From an uncultured Eubacteriales bacterium (lineage in GTDB: Bacteria > Bacillota > Clostridia > Peptostreptococcales > Anaerovoracaceae): a stretch of DNA of 64,000 nt. Positions 22,332 through 31,572 of the stretch are shown piece by piece (position 1 is the stretch's first letter; each line of letters begins with the position of its first letter). The translations under genes were made by a program, and so were the position numbers. The stretch lies in contig CACWSO010000007.1 in the NCBI GenBank assembly GCA_902763505.1, positions 93,197 to 157,196 of the forward strand, in the 5' to 3' direction. The notes under the pieces are model-generated. The model saw only the letters and a program-made list of their open reading frames with translations, was not told the origin of the DNA and did not search any database.

Positions 22332-23192
22332 TTACAGCTTCCCTTCGTACAGCATATCTGTCTTTTCGATTTCTTCCTGGGTCACCTGTTTGCGGTTCTT
22401 CTTGTTTTTTCTGTAGATCAGCTCAAGTCCTTCAAGGGTCAGAAGCTTGTCGACGTAATCGATGCAGTCCACGCCCTGGTCGATCATCGTTGCCAGTCCA
22501 CCGGTCGCGATAACTTTGATGTCCTCCTCACGTACGCCTTCCTTGGCGCAGTATTCTGCAAGCTCTTTCTTCATCTTCTGCACGATGAATTCTACCAGTC
22601 CCATATGTCCGTAAACCAGTCCTGACTGCATGCTGTTGATGGTGTTTCTGCAGATGACGTGACCCGGCTCTTCCAGTTCGACCTTCGGAAGTTTGGCCGT
22701 CTTTTCGAAGAGGGCGTCGGATGAGATCTTCAGACCCGGCGCAATCGTACCGCCGATGTACTCTGCCTTCGGCGTGATGGCGCAGAACGTTGTTGCTGTT
22801 CCAAGATCTATGATGATAAGCGGTCCGCCGTACTTGGCGTGAGCGGCGACAGCGTTTACGATTCTGTCGGCGCCGACCTGCTTAGGATTGTCGTATTTGA
22901 CGATCAGGCCGGTCTTGATTCCCGGTCCGATGACGATGGCTCTCGTATTGAAGTACTTCTGCGAGAGATGCTGAAGTGTGTAGAGAATCGAAGGTACAAC
23001 TGTTGCGATGATGACATCTTCGACCTCAGCAAAATCAAGATTTTCATACTGGAAGAGCTGATTGATGATCATACCGTATTCATCAGCGCTCTTCCGGTTA
23101 TCTGTTTCGAGTCTCCAGTTGGTGATCATCTGACCATCCCGGAATACTCCCAGAACGATGTTTGTGTTTCCTACATCAAAGGCAAGTAACAT
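22332..23192 (-). CDS. coaX: Type III pantothenate kinase
   Basis: 286 residues from ATG 23192, which has AAAGGAG nine bases upstream; the frame extends to 23255 without support. It phosphorylates pantothenate in CoA synthesis. Type III signatures are LLAFDVGNTNIVLG, the NPKQVGADRIVNAVAAH loop, IIIDLGTATTFCAITPKAEYIGGTIAPG and ATGGLA. Type III enzymes are not feedback-inhibited by CoA, which suits an organism relying on acyl-CoA fermentation. A basic tail (RKNKKNRKQ) extends past the core. Confidence 0.95.
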   Translation of the reverse strand: MLLAFDVGNTNIVLGVFRDGQMITNWRLETDNRKSADEYGMIINQLFQYENLDFAEVEDVIIATVVPSILYTLQHLSQKYFNTRAIVIGPGIKTGLIVKYDNPKQVGADRIVNAVAAHAKYGGPLIIIDLGTATTFCAITPKAEYIGGTIAPGLKISSDALFEKTAKLPKVELEEPGHVICRNTINSMQSGLVYGHMGLVEFIVQKMKKELAEYCAKEGVREEDIKVIATGGLATMIDQGVDCIDYVDKLLTLEGLELIYRKNKKNRKQVTQEEIEKTDMLYEGKL

Positions 23193-23316
23193 TTGTTGTT
23201 TCTCCTTTCGCTTTACCGCTGCGCCCCCTTCGTCGCAGTCGCTTTGCTGAAACAAGCAGAGGCGGTATTATGCAACCGCCCCTGTTTATATATCCTTAAT
23301 TCCAAAATACTTTTAA

Positions 23317-23715
23317 TTATTTGAGTGTGATCAGAACGTCGCCTGAGTTAACTGAGGAACCCTTAGCTGCTACGATCTTGTCTACAGTTCCTGCGGAAGG
23401 AGCTGAAATTTCGTTCTCCATCTTCATTGCTTCGAGGATGAGTACTACGTCGCCGGCGTTAACTGCCTGACCCTCTGAAACTTTGACGTCCAGAACTGTT
23501 CCTGGCATTGGTGCTGTGATGCTTGCCGCGCCGCCTGCTGCAGGTGCTGCTGCCGGAGCTGGAGCTGGTGCAGGTGCCGCTGCTGGTGCAGGAGCTGGTG
23601 CTGCTGCCGGAGCTGGAGCAGGTGCTGCCGCTGCTGCTGGTGCAGGAGCTCCGCCCAGATCTTCTACTTCAACTGCATATGTAGTTCCGTTTACAGTGAT
23701 GTTGTACTTTTTCAT
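23317..23715 (-). CDS. Biotin carrier subunit of an acyl-CoA decarboxylase
   Basis: 132 residues from ATG 23715, behind AAAGGA. Three parts: a short N-terminal domain ([22 protein letters not shown]), a flexible Ala/Pro linker at residues 23-62, and a biotinyl domain. The biotin-accepting lysine is Lys98 in EAMKMEN. It carries CO2 between the carboxyltransferase and the membrane subunit in methylmalonyl-CoA, glutaconyl-CoA or oxaloacetate decarboxylases. It is the last of three decarboxylase genes; no beta-subunit gene follows. Confidence 0.94.
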   Translation of the reverse strand: MKKYNITVNGTTYAVEVEDLGGAPAPAAAAAPAPAPAAAPAPAPAAAPAPAPAPAAAPAAGGAASITAPMPGTVLDVKVSEGQAVNAGDVVLILEAMKMENEISAPSAGTVDKIVAAKGSSVNSGDVLITLK

Positions 23716-23738
23716 TTTACTTTTTCCTTTCACTTAGA

Positions 23739-24164
23739 TTATCTTCTTCTGGTGTCGAGCCTGTCTTCCAGTCCGGATACGCCCCAAGGGGTGTTGTCTC
23801 CTGAAAGTCGTGTTATCTTCTTTACAACCAGGTTGTTTGCATTTGCTCCCTGATATGCAGCAATAGCTGCCGCTATGACTGCTACCAGGCTGTCATCTGA
23901 TGCCTCTTCCACAGGTGCCTTCGTTTCAACCGGTGCCGGTGCTGCGGCTGCCGCCGGAGCTGCGGCCGGTTTCTTGGATGCAGTTCCCAGAACCTTACCC
24001 ATGATTGAAATGAAGATCCAAATGAGGATGAGTACTGTAAATGTGATACCCAGTCCCATGATCATGGTGATCGTGGATGCCAGCATCTTCTCCCCGAATG
24101 TCAGTGAATGCATCGTGTCTGGATTCGAGAATATTTCCATTAAACTCATGTTGGATGTATCCAT
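23739..24164 (-). CDS. OadG-family small membrane subunit of a decarboxylase
   Basis: A 141-residue protein with one membrane helix (about residues 30-55, STITMIMGLGITFTVLILIWIFISIMG), then an Ala/Pro-rich linker and a C-terminal segment LVAVIAAAIAAYQG. This is the layout of the gamma/delta assembly subunits of Na+-translocating decarboxylases. It is placed between the carboxyltransferase and biotin carrier genes, 12 bases from the former. Confidence 0.88.
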   Translation of the reverse strand: MDTSNMSLMEIFSNPDTMHSLTFGEKMLASTITMIMGLGITFTVLILIWIFISIMGKVLGTASKKPAAAPAAAAAPAPVETKAPVEEASDDSLVAVIAAAIAAYQGANANNLVVKKITRLSGDNTPWGVSGLEDRLDTRRR

Positions 24165-24176
24165 GCTGTCACCTCC

Positions 24177-25733
24177 TTAGAGCGGAATGTCGCCGTGCTT
24201 CTTAGGCGGCAGTGTTTCCTTCTTGGTCTTCAGCATGTCGAGTGCGCTTGCGATTCTCTGACGAGCAGTTGCCGGTTCGATGACATCGTCTACATAACCG
24301 AGTCCTGCTGCGTAGTAAGGGTTGTTGAACAGCTCTTCGTACTCGTCGATTCTCTGCTTTCTCAGCGCTTCGCGTTCATCATCGTCCTCGATTGCCTTAA
24401 GCTCAGCCTTGACGGATGACATGATGTTTACAGCGCCTTCAGCACCCATTACTGCAATCTGCGCTGACGGCCATGCCAGTACCATGTCTGATCCCAGTTC
24501 CTTGTTGCACATTGCGATGTAAGCACCGCCGTATGCTTTTCTGAGAATCATTGTGATCTTAGGAACCGTTGCTTCGCAGTATGCGTAGAGCAGCTTAGCT
24601 CCGTGTCTGATGATGCCTCCGTATTCCTGATTGGTTCCAGGCAGGAATCCAGGAACGTCTTCCAGAGTCAGAATCGGAATGTTGAACGCATCGCATCTTC
24701 TTACCATTCTGGCTGACTTGTCTGACGCGTTGATGTCCAGGCATCCTGCGCCTACTGCCGGCTGGTTGGCGATAACGCCTACCGTTGATCCACCAATTCT
24801 GATGAAGCAAGTGATGATGTTCTTCGCGTACATTGCATTGACATCAAAGATCTTGCCATCGTCTGCAATGCCCCTGATGATGTCATACATGTCGTATGCC
24901 TTGTTAGGGTTGTCAGGAATGATCGTGTTGAACTCAGGGATGAGTCTGTTAACGTCATCTGTGCATGCATATGTTGGTGGAAGTTCCTTATTGTTTGAAG
25001 GCAGATAGGTGAGCAGTTCTCTAACCTGCATCAGTGTGTCTTCGTCGTTTGCGCCCATGAAGTGAGCAACGCCGCTGACTGTGTTGTGGGTTCTTGCTCC
25101 GCCCAGCTGCTCTGATGTAACGATTTCGCCAGTTACTGTCTTGATTACGTTAGGTCCCGTAATGAACATCTGTGAAGTCTGGTCAACCATGAAGATGAAG
25201 TCTGTGATTGCCGGTGAATATACAGCTCCGCCTGCGCATGGTCCCATGATGACAGAAATCTGCGGGATAACGCCTGATGAAATAGTGTTGTTGTGGAAGA
25301 TCTTGCCGAATCCTGAAAGCGGTGCAACGCCTTCCTCGATTCTGGCACCGCCTGAATCCTGAAGTCCTACAAATGGAGCTCCCATCTTCAGTGCCATTCC
25401 CTGTACTTTTACGATTTTTTCTCCGTGGTATTCACCCAGTGATCCGCCGCCAACGGTGAAGTCCTGTGCGAACGCGAATACCAGTCTGCCGTCGATCTGG
25501 CCATATCCGGTAACGACACCGTCACCAGGCATGTCCTTCTTAGGCATTCCATAGAACGGACATCTGTTCTTAACGAAGGTATCCATCTCAACGAAGGTAT
25601 CCTTGTCGAACAGAATGTTCAGTCTTTCACGAGCCGTCAGCTTGCCTTTTTTGTGCTGTGACTCGATCCTCTTTTCTCCTCCACCCATATAGAGATGTTC
25701 TTTCTTTTCGAGGAGTTTTTCAAGCTTGTTCAT
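24177..25733 (-). CDS. mmdA: Carboxyltransferase subunit of an acyl-CoA decarboxylase (methylmalonyl-CoA decarboxylase alpha type)
   Basis: A 518-residue protein of the PccB/MmdA type with two crotonase-like halves. Motifs: KLTARERLNILFDKDTFVE, the first-half oxyanion region GGARIEEGVAPLSGFGKIF, MGPCAGGAVYSPA, and the second-half FLPGTNQEYGGIIRHGAKLLYAY and RKAYGGAYIAMCNKELGSD. It transfers the carboxyl group of methylmalonyl-CoA (or a related acyl-CoA) to biotin. GcdA of glutaconyl-CoA decarboxylase is longer, so the methylmalonyl type is preferred; substrate remains uncertain. TAGGAGG precedes the ATG. Confidence 0.9.
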   Translation of the reverse strand: MNKLEKLLEKKEHLYMGGGEKRIESQHKKGKLTARERLNILFDKDTFVEMDTFVKNRCPFYGMPKKDMPGDGVVTGYGQIDGRLVFAFAQDFTVGGGSLGEYHGEKIVKVQGMALKMGAPFVGLQDSGGARIEEGVAPLSGFGKIFHNNTISSGVIPQISVIMGPCAGGAVYSPAITDFIFMVDQTSQMFITGPNVIKTVTGEIVTSEQLGGARTHNTVSGVAHFMGANDEDTLMQVRELLTYLPSNNKELPPTYACTDDVNRLIPEFNTIIPDNPNKAYDMYDIIRGIADDGKIFDVNAMYAKNIITCFIRIGGSTVGVIANQPAVGAGCLDINASDKSARMVRRCDAFNIPILTLEDVPGFLPGTNQEYGGIIRHGAKLLYAYCEATVPKITMILRKAYGGAYIAMCNKELGSDMVLAWPSAQIAVMGAEGAVNIMSSVKAELKAIEDDDEREALRKQRIDEYEELFNNPYYAAGLGYVDDVIEPATARQRIASALDMLKTKKETLPPKKHGDIPL

Positions 25734-25834
25734 TTGGTTACTTCCTCCTAATAAAAGTATTTTGGATATTGGTACTCTTGACTATTTGTCACCTGCATCA
25801 CGAAACAGATGTCAAGCGACAACATACCACAAAT

Positions 25835-25863
25835 ACTATATCCCAACGCACCTTCGATTTCAA
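25835..25863 (-). promoter_or_regulatory. Promoter of the decarboxylase operon
   Basis: Minus strand TTGAAA at 25863-25858, a 17-base spacer and TATAGT at 25840-25835. This gives an untranslated leader of about 95 bases before mmdA in which I see no obvious riboswitch. Confidence 0.75.
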
Positions 25864-25916
25864 CCAAAAAAACAGAAAAACAAGCCTTGTATACATTATA
25901 TTTTGGCATGCAAAAG

Positions 25917-25948
25917 CAATAAAAAAGAGCTGCCGCAGCAGCTCTTTT
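25917..25948 (-). terminator. Rho-independent terminator of glyA
   Basis: Minus strand AAAAGAGCTGC, a four-base loop and GCAGCTCTTTT, followed by TTATTG: an 11-bp perfect stem about 45 bases after the glyA stop codon. Confidence 0.92.
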
Positions 25949-25992
25949 GGTTTCGGTTATACAACACCTCATTCCGTGTTGATTGCCTTTGC

Positions 25993-27246
25993 TTAATAAG
26001 GGAAATTTCTGTGGAGCGGGTACTTGTCCGTAAGACTCTTTACGATTGCCCTTGCTTCGTCCATCTTGGCTTCGTCTTCGCCCTTGCTGTCGATGACCAG
26101 AGCGATAGCATCGGTAACTGCCTTCACATCATCTTCCTTGAATCCGCGGCTTGTCATAGCCGGCGTTCCCATTCTCAGTCCGGATGTGATCATCGGTTTA
26201 CGAGGGTCGTTCGGGATGGCGTTCTTGTTTGTTGTGATGTTCGCCTCGTCCAGAAGTCTCTCTGCCTTCTTTCCTGAGATTTCCTTGTTGAGCAGTTTCA
26301 CCAGAATCAGGTGGTTGTCACTGCCGCCGGATACCAGCTCGAAATCATGTGCGTTCATGCCTTCAACCAGTGCCTGGCAGTTGTCGATAACCTGCTGCTG
26401 ATAAGCCTTGAATTCAGGCTGCATTGCTTCATGCAGACATACTGCCTTAGCAGCGATGATGTGCATGAGCGGTCCGCCCTGCAGTCCCGGGAAGATTGCG
26501 GAGTTGATGGCCTTCTTGAACTCTTCTCTGCAGAGGATCAGTCCGCCTCTTGGTCCGCGGAGTGTCTTGTGCGTCGTCGTTGTTACGATATCTGCATAAG
26601 GAACCGGATTCTCGTGCAGCCCGGCTGCAACGAGACCTGCGATGTGCGCCATGTCAACCATGAGGAGTGCGCCTACTTCATCAGCGATCTCTCTGAACAG
26701 TTTGAAGTCGATTGCTCTCGGATATGCAGATGCACCGGCAACGATGAGCTTCGGCTGGTGTTCTTTTGCCTTTGCTCTGACGTCTTCATAGTCGATTCTC
26801 TCATCTTCGCCCAGTCCGTATGAAACGAAGTTATATGATTTACCTGAAATATTTACCGGGGATCCGTGTGACAGGTGACCGCCGTTTGACAGGTCCATGC
26901 CGAGCACTGTATCGCCGTAATCCAATACTGCCTGATAAACAGCAGTGTTGGCGTTTGCTCCGGAATGTGCCTGTACGTTTGCGTGGTCAGCGCCGAACAG
27001 TTTGCATGCTCTGTCGATAGCCAGCTGTTCCACTTCGTCAACGAATTCGCATCCGCCATAGTATCTCTTGCCCGGATAACCTTCCGCATACTTGTTTGTC
27101 AGCGCGCTTCCTGCCGCTTCCATGATTTCGTAATTAACGAAATTCTCTGATGCGATCATCTCGATCTTGGTTTCCTGACGGTTGATTTCACGTCTGATGG
27201 ATGCTGCTACTTCAGGATCAGCCTTGTCCAGATAGTTAAAATACAT
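25993..27246 (-). CDS. glyA: Serine hydroxymethyltransferase
   Basis: 417 residues from ATG 27246, behind AAGGAGAGAGG; the open frame reaches 27318 but that extension is not supported. It is a PLP enzyme converting serine and tetrahydrofolate to glycine and methylene-tetrahydrofolate. The PLP lysine is Lys227 in [16 protein letters not shown]-type sequence (here [16 protein letters not shown]). [35 protein letters not shown] is the family start. Length is normal. Confidence 0.98.
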   Translation of the reverse strand: MYFNYLDKADPEVAASIRREINRQETKIEMIASENFVNYEIMEAAGSALTNKYAEGYPGKRYYGGCEFVDEVEQLAIDRACKLFGADHANVQAHSGANANTAVYQAVLDYGDTVLGMDLSNGGHLSHGSPVNISGKSYNFVSYGLGEDERIDYEDVRAKAKEHQPKLIVAGASAYPRAIDFKLFREIADEVGALLMVDMAHIAGLVAAGLHENPVPYADIVTTTTHKTLRGPRGGLILCREEFKKAINSAIFPGLQGGPLMHIIAAKAVCLHEAMQPEFKAYQQQVIDNCQALVEGMNAHDFELVSGGSDNHLILVKLLNKEISGKKAERLLDEANITTNKNAIPNDPRKPMITSGLRMGTPAMTSRGFKEDDVKAVTDAIALVIDSKGEDEAKMDEARAIVKSLTDKYPLHRNFPY

Positions 27247-27289
27247 AACCTCTCTCCTTCTTTTTTTGTTCTGATACTTAAACAGTTCT

Positions 27290-27318
27290 ATTATACTCAA
27301 TCCCGCAAACATCGACAA
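27290..27318 (-). promoter_or_regulatory. Promoter of glyA
   Basis: Minus strand TTGTCG at 27318-27313, a 17-base spacer and TATAAT at 27295-27290. It lies in the 109-base gap after pucR, so glyA can be expressed apart from the ftsH-pucR transcript. Confidence 0.7.
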
Positions 27319-27355
27319 GCATAAGCGCCTGTCCGTGCGCAGAATTCTTAGCCAT

Positions 27356-28927
27356 TTAGCTTACCGCCCGCTCCAGCCGTTTGAGGGCCAGCGCCATGGT
27401 CAGACCAGGCGTCGTTCTGCTTCCGGTCACTTCGACGCCGAGCAGTTCATTGATCTTCTTCAGCCGGTACTGTACCGTGTTCGTGTGCACATCCATAATC
27501 TGAGCGGTCTTGCCTGTGCTCATACCTGCGTCAAGCACAAACGTCTCCAGCGTTTCAAGGAGCTGGCGGCCTTTGCTTCCGCCCATCTGTCTGAACGGTT
27601 CCAAAAGCTCTGTATAGTTCTTGTGCACGAAGCCGCCCTGTATCTGTATGTTGATGCAGTTGTTCACCAGAGTGAGTTCATACTTGGTGAATACTCTCTT
27701 ATACGGGAACACGTTCTGAGCGAAGGTCCAGCTCTCGTTGATGAGCTTGTACGCATCTCCGACACCTTCGATTCCATTGACGCCCATGACGTGAAAAATC
27801 CGACCGGCCCTGTTCTCCTTCAGTCTGTTGAACAGCGCGCCGCACTCGGACAAAAGCTCCGCATCCGCAGGTGTGTGCTCTGTTTTAAGAATCATGCCGT
27901 ATGTCTCATCGTCCTCGTTGATGTGCATCACCTCGAGGTCTGTTTCCATTTCGAATTCTGCGAAAGCATGCGCTTCTTCATCTCTTGAAATGCCTTTGGA
28001 GAAGAACGCGCAGATGATGTCCTGCGCGTCGATCCGTGCTTCATCCTGCAGATTGTACGCGAAGGATTTATTGCCTCGGATGAGCGCCTTGATGAAGTCT
28101 GCCTTTGCATCTCGCTCCGGCGTGTATTTCCACATGCCCATGGCGAGCTCGATGATCTCCGCCAGCTTGGTCATCTCACCGGCCGTGTAGACATCTTCGT
28201 TGTCCACGATGAACATGAAGTACTTGTCGCTTCCGATGTTCACGGGGCCCCAGTATGTCAGCACGCCGTTGACGTCGATCTGTGTGTAGACTTTGCCTGC
28301 GTTTCCTGCAATGGTGCTTTCTCTGCCGAGCCGGATGGCGTCGGCGATGGTCGCCTTATGCCTCGTCTCAACGGTAAGCACCGGATTGAACTCTTCGCTG
28401 AGGATAATCAGCTGGAAGTCATTGTTGATGGCCGCCTCTCTGACGGCATCCGGGAAGCTGGAATGTTTCTCAAAATTCAGCAGATGGAACACGGTGTTGT
28501 TGATGAGGGAATTGTTGAAATTCTCTCCATACAGCACATTGTCCATAATCTCCTCGATTGCTTCTCCGTACTGGATTTCAGGAGCCATTCTTATCAGTGT
28601 CAGTCCTGCCTTCTCTGCTGCCGCAACGACTTTGTCGTCCACTTTGCCTGCAGCTTTCCCATCGAAGAATACTGCCAGCGCCGGACAGCCTTTCCTGGCG
28701 ATCTTCTCGACATACCGACACTGCTTCGCCACATCATCCTTCGCGCCGAGAAAACCTGTCAAAAGCATTTCGGATTTGTTATTGCTGAACAGGTTCAAAT
28801 CTTCTTCGTCAGTACCCTCGAACACAGAAACAGAGCTTACATTTCCTGTAAGCCCTTTTTCATGTGCAAGAACTTCTGCTCCCGCAAAGGCATTCAATTC
28901 CAGACAGTCTTTAACAGTCAGCTTCAT
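27356..28927 (-). CDS. PucR family transcriptional regulator
   Basis: A 523-residue regulator: an N-terminal PucR-like domain ([46 protein letters not shown]), a long middle region, and a C-terminal helix-turn-helix ([28 protein letters not shown]). PucR proteins usually control purine or amino-acid use. Its ATG overlaps the ftsH stop (ATGA), tying its translation to a housekeeping protease, and the next gene is glyA. A link to glycine or purine metabolism is plausible but unproven. Confidence 0.88.
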   Translation of the reverse strand: MKLTVKDCLELNAFAGAEVLAHEKGLTGNVSSVSVFEGTDEEDLNLFSNNKSEMLLTGFLGAKDDVAKQCRYVEKIARKGCPALAVFFDGKAAGKVDDKVVAAAEKAGLTLIRMAPEIQYGEAIEEIMDNVLYGENFNNSLINNTVFHLLNFEKHSSFPDAVREAAINNDFQLIILSEEFNPVLTVETRHKATIADAIRLGRESTIAGNAGKVYTQIDVNGVLTYWGPVNIGSDKYFMFIVDNEDVYTAGEMTKLAEIIELAMGMWKYTPERDAKADFIKALIRGNKSFAYNLQDEARIDAQDIICAFFSKGISRDEEAHAFAEFEMETDLEVMHINEDDETYGMILKTEHTPADAELLSECGALFNRLKENRAGRIFHVMGVNGIEGVGDAYKLINESWTFAQNVFPYKRVFTKYELTLVNNCINIQIQGGFVHKNYTELLEPFRQMGGSKGRQLLETLETFVLDAGMSTGKTAQIMDVHTNTVQYRLKKINELLGVEVTGSRTTPGLTMALALKRLERAVS

Positions 28928-31164
28928 TCTTGTTCATCCTCTTTGTCTTCTGATGATTCGTCAACTGGTTCTTCTGCTGATTCTTCTACTGCCGGCTGTT
29001 CTTCCGCTGCATCTTCGACTTCTTCGAATTCCGCATCCGGCAATTCTTCCTCAACCTCCGGGTTCACCGGTTCCTGATCTTCTTCCGCTGGTTTCTCGAT
29101 TGGCGTCGGATCCTGTGTCATGTCGTTGTAGGTCATGACTCTCGGCTTGAACTTCGCATTCTTTCCCTGTTCCTCAATCAGTTCTGTCAGCTCGTCCAGT
29201 TTGTCCTGCGCTCTCTTCTCGGCTTCTTCCTTTGCCTTCTGGCGCTCCTGCTTTCTCTTCTTTGCGGCTGCCTTGGCTTCTTCCTTGTCCTTCGCTTTTC
29301 TCTCTTCCTTGGCCGCTGCATGATCTTCGCTCAGTTCCTGCGGCGTTTTGGTGCCATCAAAGAGTGCGATGAACTGGTCGCCGTCGAGGGTCTCAATTGC
29401 GAGAAGTCCCTCAGCGACTGCTCTGAGCTGATCGATATGTTCTTCGAGGATTGTAATGGCGGCATCGTATGCTTCTTCCACGATGGCCTTTACTTCTTCG
29501 TCAATTTCATTTGCTGTCTCTTCAGAGTATGCCTGTTTGGACGTAAAGTCTTTGCCCAGGAATACTTCGTCCGATGAACTGTAATTGACCGGTCCAAGTT
29601 TCTCGCTGAAACCGTACTTGGTGACCATCTCCCTGGCTATATCCGTCGCTCTCTGGATATCGTTGGATGCACCTGTGCTGATATCGTCGAGGGTGAGTTT
29701 CTCGGCGGCGCGTCCGCCCAGCAGATGAATGATCTGCTCTCTCATCTCTTCCTTGGTTCCGTAGTATTTATCTTCCTTCGGCAGGATCATGGTGAATCCG
29801 CCGGCCATTCCTCTCGGTACAATCGTGATTTGATGTACCGGGTCAGACTTCGGCAGACAGTGTGCAACAACCGCGTGACCTGCTTCGTGGAATGCGGTCA
29901 GTTTGCGCTCGTCGTCGCTGATTACCCTGCTCTTCTTCTCCGGTCCCGCGATGACCTTCGTAATGGCTTCTTCGATCTCTTCCATCCTGATGACCATGCC
30001 GTTTCTGCGCGCCGCAAGAAGGGCCGCTTCATTGAGCATGTTCTCGATGTCCGCAGGAGTGAATCCCGGTGTTCTTCTCGCCAGAACCTTAGGGTCAACG
30101 CCTTCATCAAGCGGCTTGTTTCTGGAGTGGACTTTGAAGATTTCTTCTCTTCCTGTAATGTCCGGAATGCCGATGACAATCTGTCTGTCGAAACGTCCCG
30201 GTCTAAGCAGTGCAGGGTCGAGTACGTCAGGCCTGTTGGTTGCAGCCAGAATGATGATACCGGAGTTCTCGGCGAATCCGTCCATCTCAACGAGCAACTG
30301 GTTGAGGGTCTGCTCTCTTTCGTCGTGGCCGCCGCCCAAACCGGCGCCTCTCTTACGCCCTACTGCATCAATTTCATCGATAAATACGATGCAAGGGGCG
30401 TTCTTCTTCGCCTGGTCAAAGAGGTCTCTGACTCTGGAAGCACCGACACCGACAAACATCTCAACAAAGTCCGAACCGCTGATGGTGAAGAACGGTACGC
30501 CCGCTTCTCCCGCTGTTGCCTTTGAAATATATGTTTTACCGGTTCCCGGAGGGCCTACGAGCAGTATGCCCTTTGGAATTCTGGCGCCTAAACTGTTGTA
30601 TTTGGCCGGGTGTTTCAGGAAGTCGACGATTTCCTCCAGCTCTTCCTTCTCTTCTTTAAGTCCGGCTACATCCTTGAATGTGATCTTCTTCAGGTCTTCC
30701 TGCTTGGCCAGCTTGGCCCTGGATTTGCCGAAGGCCATCGCCTTGCCTCCGCCACCCTGCTGCCGCATGATGAATACGAAGAACGCCACCATGATGCCGA
30801 TCATCAGAAGGGTCGGCAGCAACGTGAGCCATACGGAATCCTGCTTCGGCGGATCGCTCTCCAGTTTCAATGTTCCCGCATCTACCTGAGGTATGATGTA
30901 TTTATCGTATATGTACGTCAGATCGACGGAGTTGTTGACGAATGAGTAGACAACATTTCCATCCTCCAACTTCGCTGTGAGTTTCGTATCTGTTACATTG
31001 ATGCTCTCCACCTCATTGGATTTCAGGTGATTGATCATCGTTGAAGTCTTGATCTGCTTCATGCCCTGATCATCATCTGAGTTAAAGAACCAGAAGAATC
31101 CCAGCACAATGGCAAAGATCAACACATAAATTGTAATGTTTTTCCCTAATCTTCCTTTTCTCAA
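28924..31164 (-). CDS. ftsH: ATP-dependent zinc metalloprotease FtsH
   Basis: A 746-residue membrane AAA+ protease. Two membrane helices (residues 9-27 and 113-133) flank a small outer domain. Walker A GPPGTGKT is at 204-211, Walker [10 protein letters not shown] near 261-269, and the zinc site HEAGH at 426-430. From about residue 630 a long Glu/Lys/Ala-rich, partly coiled-coil and acidic tail extends the protein roughly 100 residues beyond typical FtsH. The start is TTG at 31164 with GGAGG nine bases before it. Confidence 0.97.
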   Translation of the reverse strand: MRKGRLGKNITIYVLIFAIVLGFFWFFNSDDDQGMKQIKTSTMINHLKSNEVESINVTDTKLTAKLEDGNVVYSFVNNSVDLTYIYDKYIIPQVDAGTLKLESDPPKQDSVWLTLLPTLLMIGIMVAFFVFIMRQQGGGGKAMAFGKSRAKLAKQEDLKKITFKDVAGLKEEKEELEEIVDFLKHPAKYNSLGARIPKGILLVGPPGTGKTYISKATAGEAGVPFFTISGSDFVEMFVGVGASRVRDLFDQAKKNAPCIVFIDEIDAVGRKRGAGLGGGHDEREQTLNQLLVEMDGFAENSGIIILAATNRPDVLDPALLRPGRFDRQIVIGIPDITGREEIFKVHSRNKPLDEGVDPKVLARRTPGFTPADIENMLNEAALLAARRNGMVIRMEEIEEAITKVIAGPEKKSRVISDDERKLTAFHEAGHAVVAHCLPKSDPVHQITIVPRGMAGGFTMILPKEDKYYGTKEEMREQIIHLLGGRAAEKLTLDDISTGASNDIQRATDIAREMVTKYGFSEKLGPVNYSSSDEVFLGKDFTSKQAYSEETANEIDEEVKAIVEEAYDAAITILEEHIDQLRAVAEGLLAIETLDGDQFIALFDGTKTPQELSEDHAAAKEERKAKDKEEAKAAAKKRKQERQKAKEEAEKRAQDKLDELTELIEEQGKNAKFKPRVMTYNDMTQDPTPIEKPAEEDQEPVNPEVEEELPDAEFEEVEDAAEEQPAVEESAEEPVDESSEDKEDEQE

Positions 31165-31260
31165 GTTATTCTGTCCTCCATGTTATTTGTTGTTTAGAAA
31201 CAAATTTGCACGTTATTCTATCACAAAAACCACCAATAGCACAACAATTTACAGGCAGAA

Positions 31261-31572
31261 TCAAAGGTCCAGTTCCCCTACATGGTCGTGGAGCAACTCT
31301 TTTGATGCCTCTGTTAAAACAAGTCTTGGATATTCATCCTCTGTCTCAACGATCATGCCCTCTTCCTCCAGTTCCTGAATCAGCGTTTCCAGTTCTTCTT
31401 CGCTTAATTCTTTCAGGCTTCCAAAAGCAGAGTTCAACTGAAGACGCCTGTTGAATACGCGCACACTATGGCTTCCTTTCAGCACATCGATTGCCAAACC
31501 CCGGCCGACGCGCTGTTTGCATTTCGCGATGCAGAGTAATACCTTTAATTTCTCTTCTTCCATCTTGTTCAT
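31261..31572 (-). CDS. Stand-alone RQC-like winged-helix protein
   Basis: A 103-residue protein. Residues about 15-95 read like the RQC domain of RecQ helicases: RVGRGLAIDVLKGSHSVRVF, SAFGSLKELSEEELETLIQEL, EEGMIVETEDEYPRLVLTEASKELL. No helicase domain is attached. In RecQ this fold binds duplex DNA, so a small DNA-binding protein is a fair inference. It overlaps the tilS stop (ATGA) and precedes ftsH in a tRNA modification/protease cluster. Confidence 0.7.
   Translation of the reverse strand: MNKMEEEKLKVLLCIAKCKQRVGRGLAIDVLKGSHSVRVFNRRLQLNSAFGSLKELSEEELETLIQELEEEGMIVETEDEYPRLVLTEASKELLHDHVGELDL

Noticed and set aside
23261-23280. Hairpin GGCGGT/ACCGCC after the biotin carrier gene as terminator
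   Set aside because: The stem is short and no convincing U-run follows on either strand, so it is left uncalled.
23525-23650. Triplet-like GCT/GGA repeats that look like a satellite
   Set aside because: They encode the Ala/Pro linker of the biotin carrier protein, a normal feature of the family.
27247-27355. Glycine riboswitch before glyA
   Set aside because: The leader from the predicted start site to the ATG is only about 40 bases, too short for a glycine aptamer.
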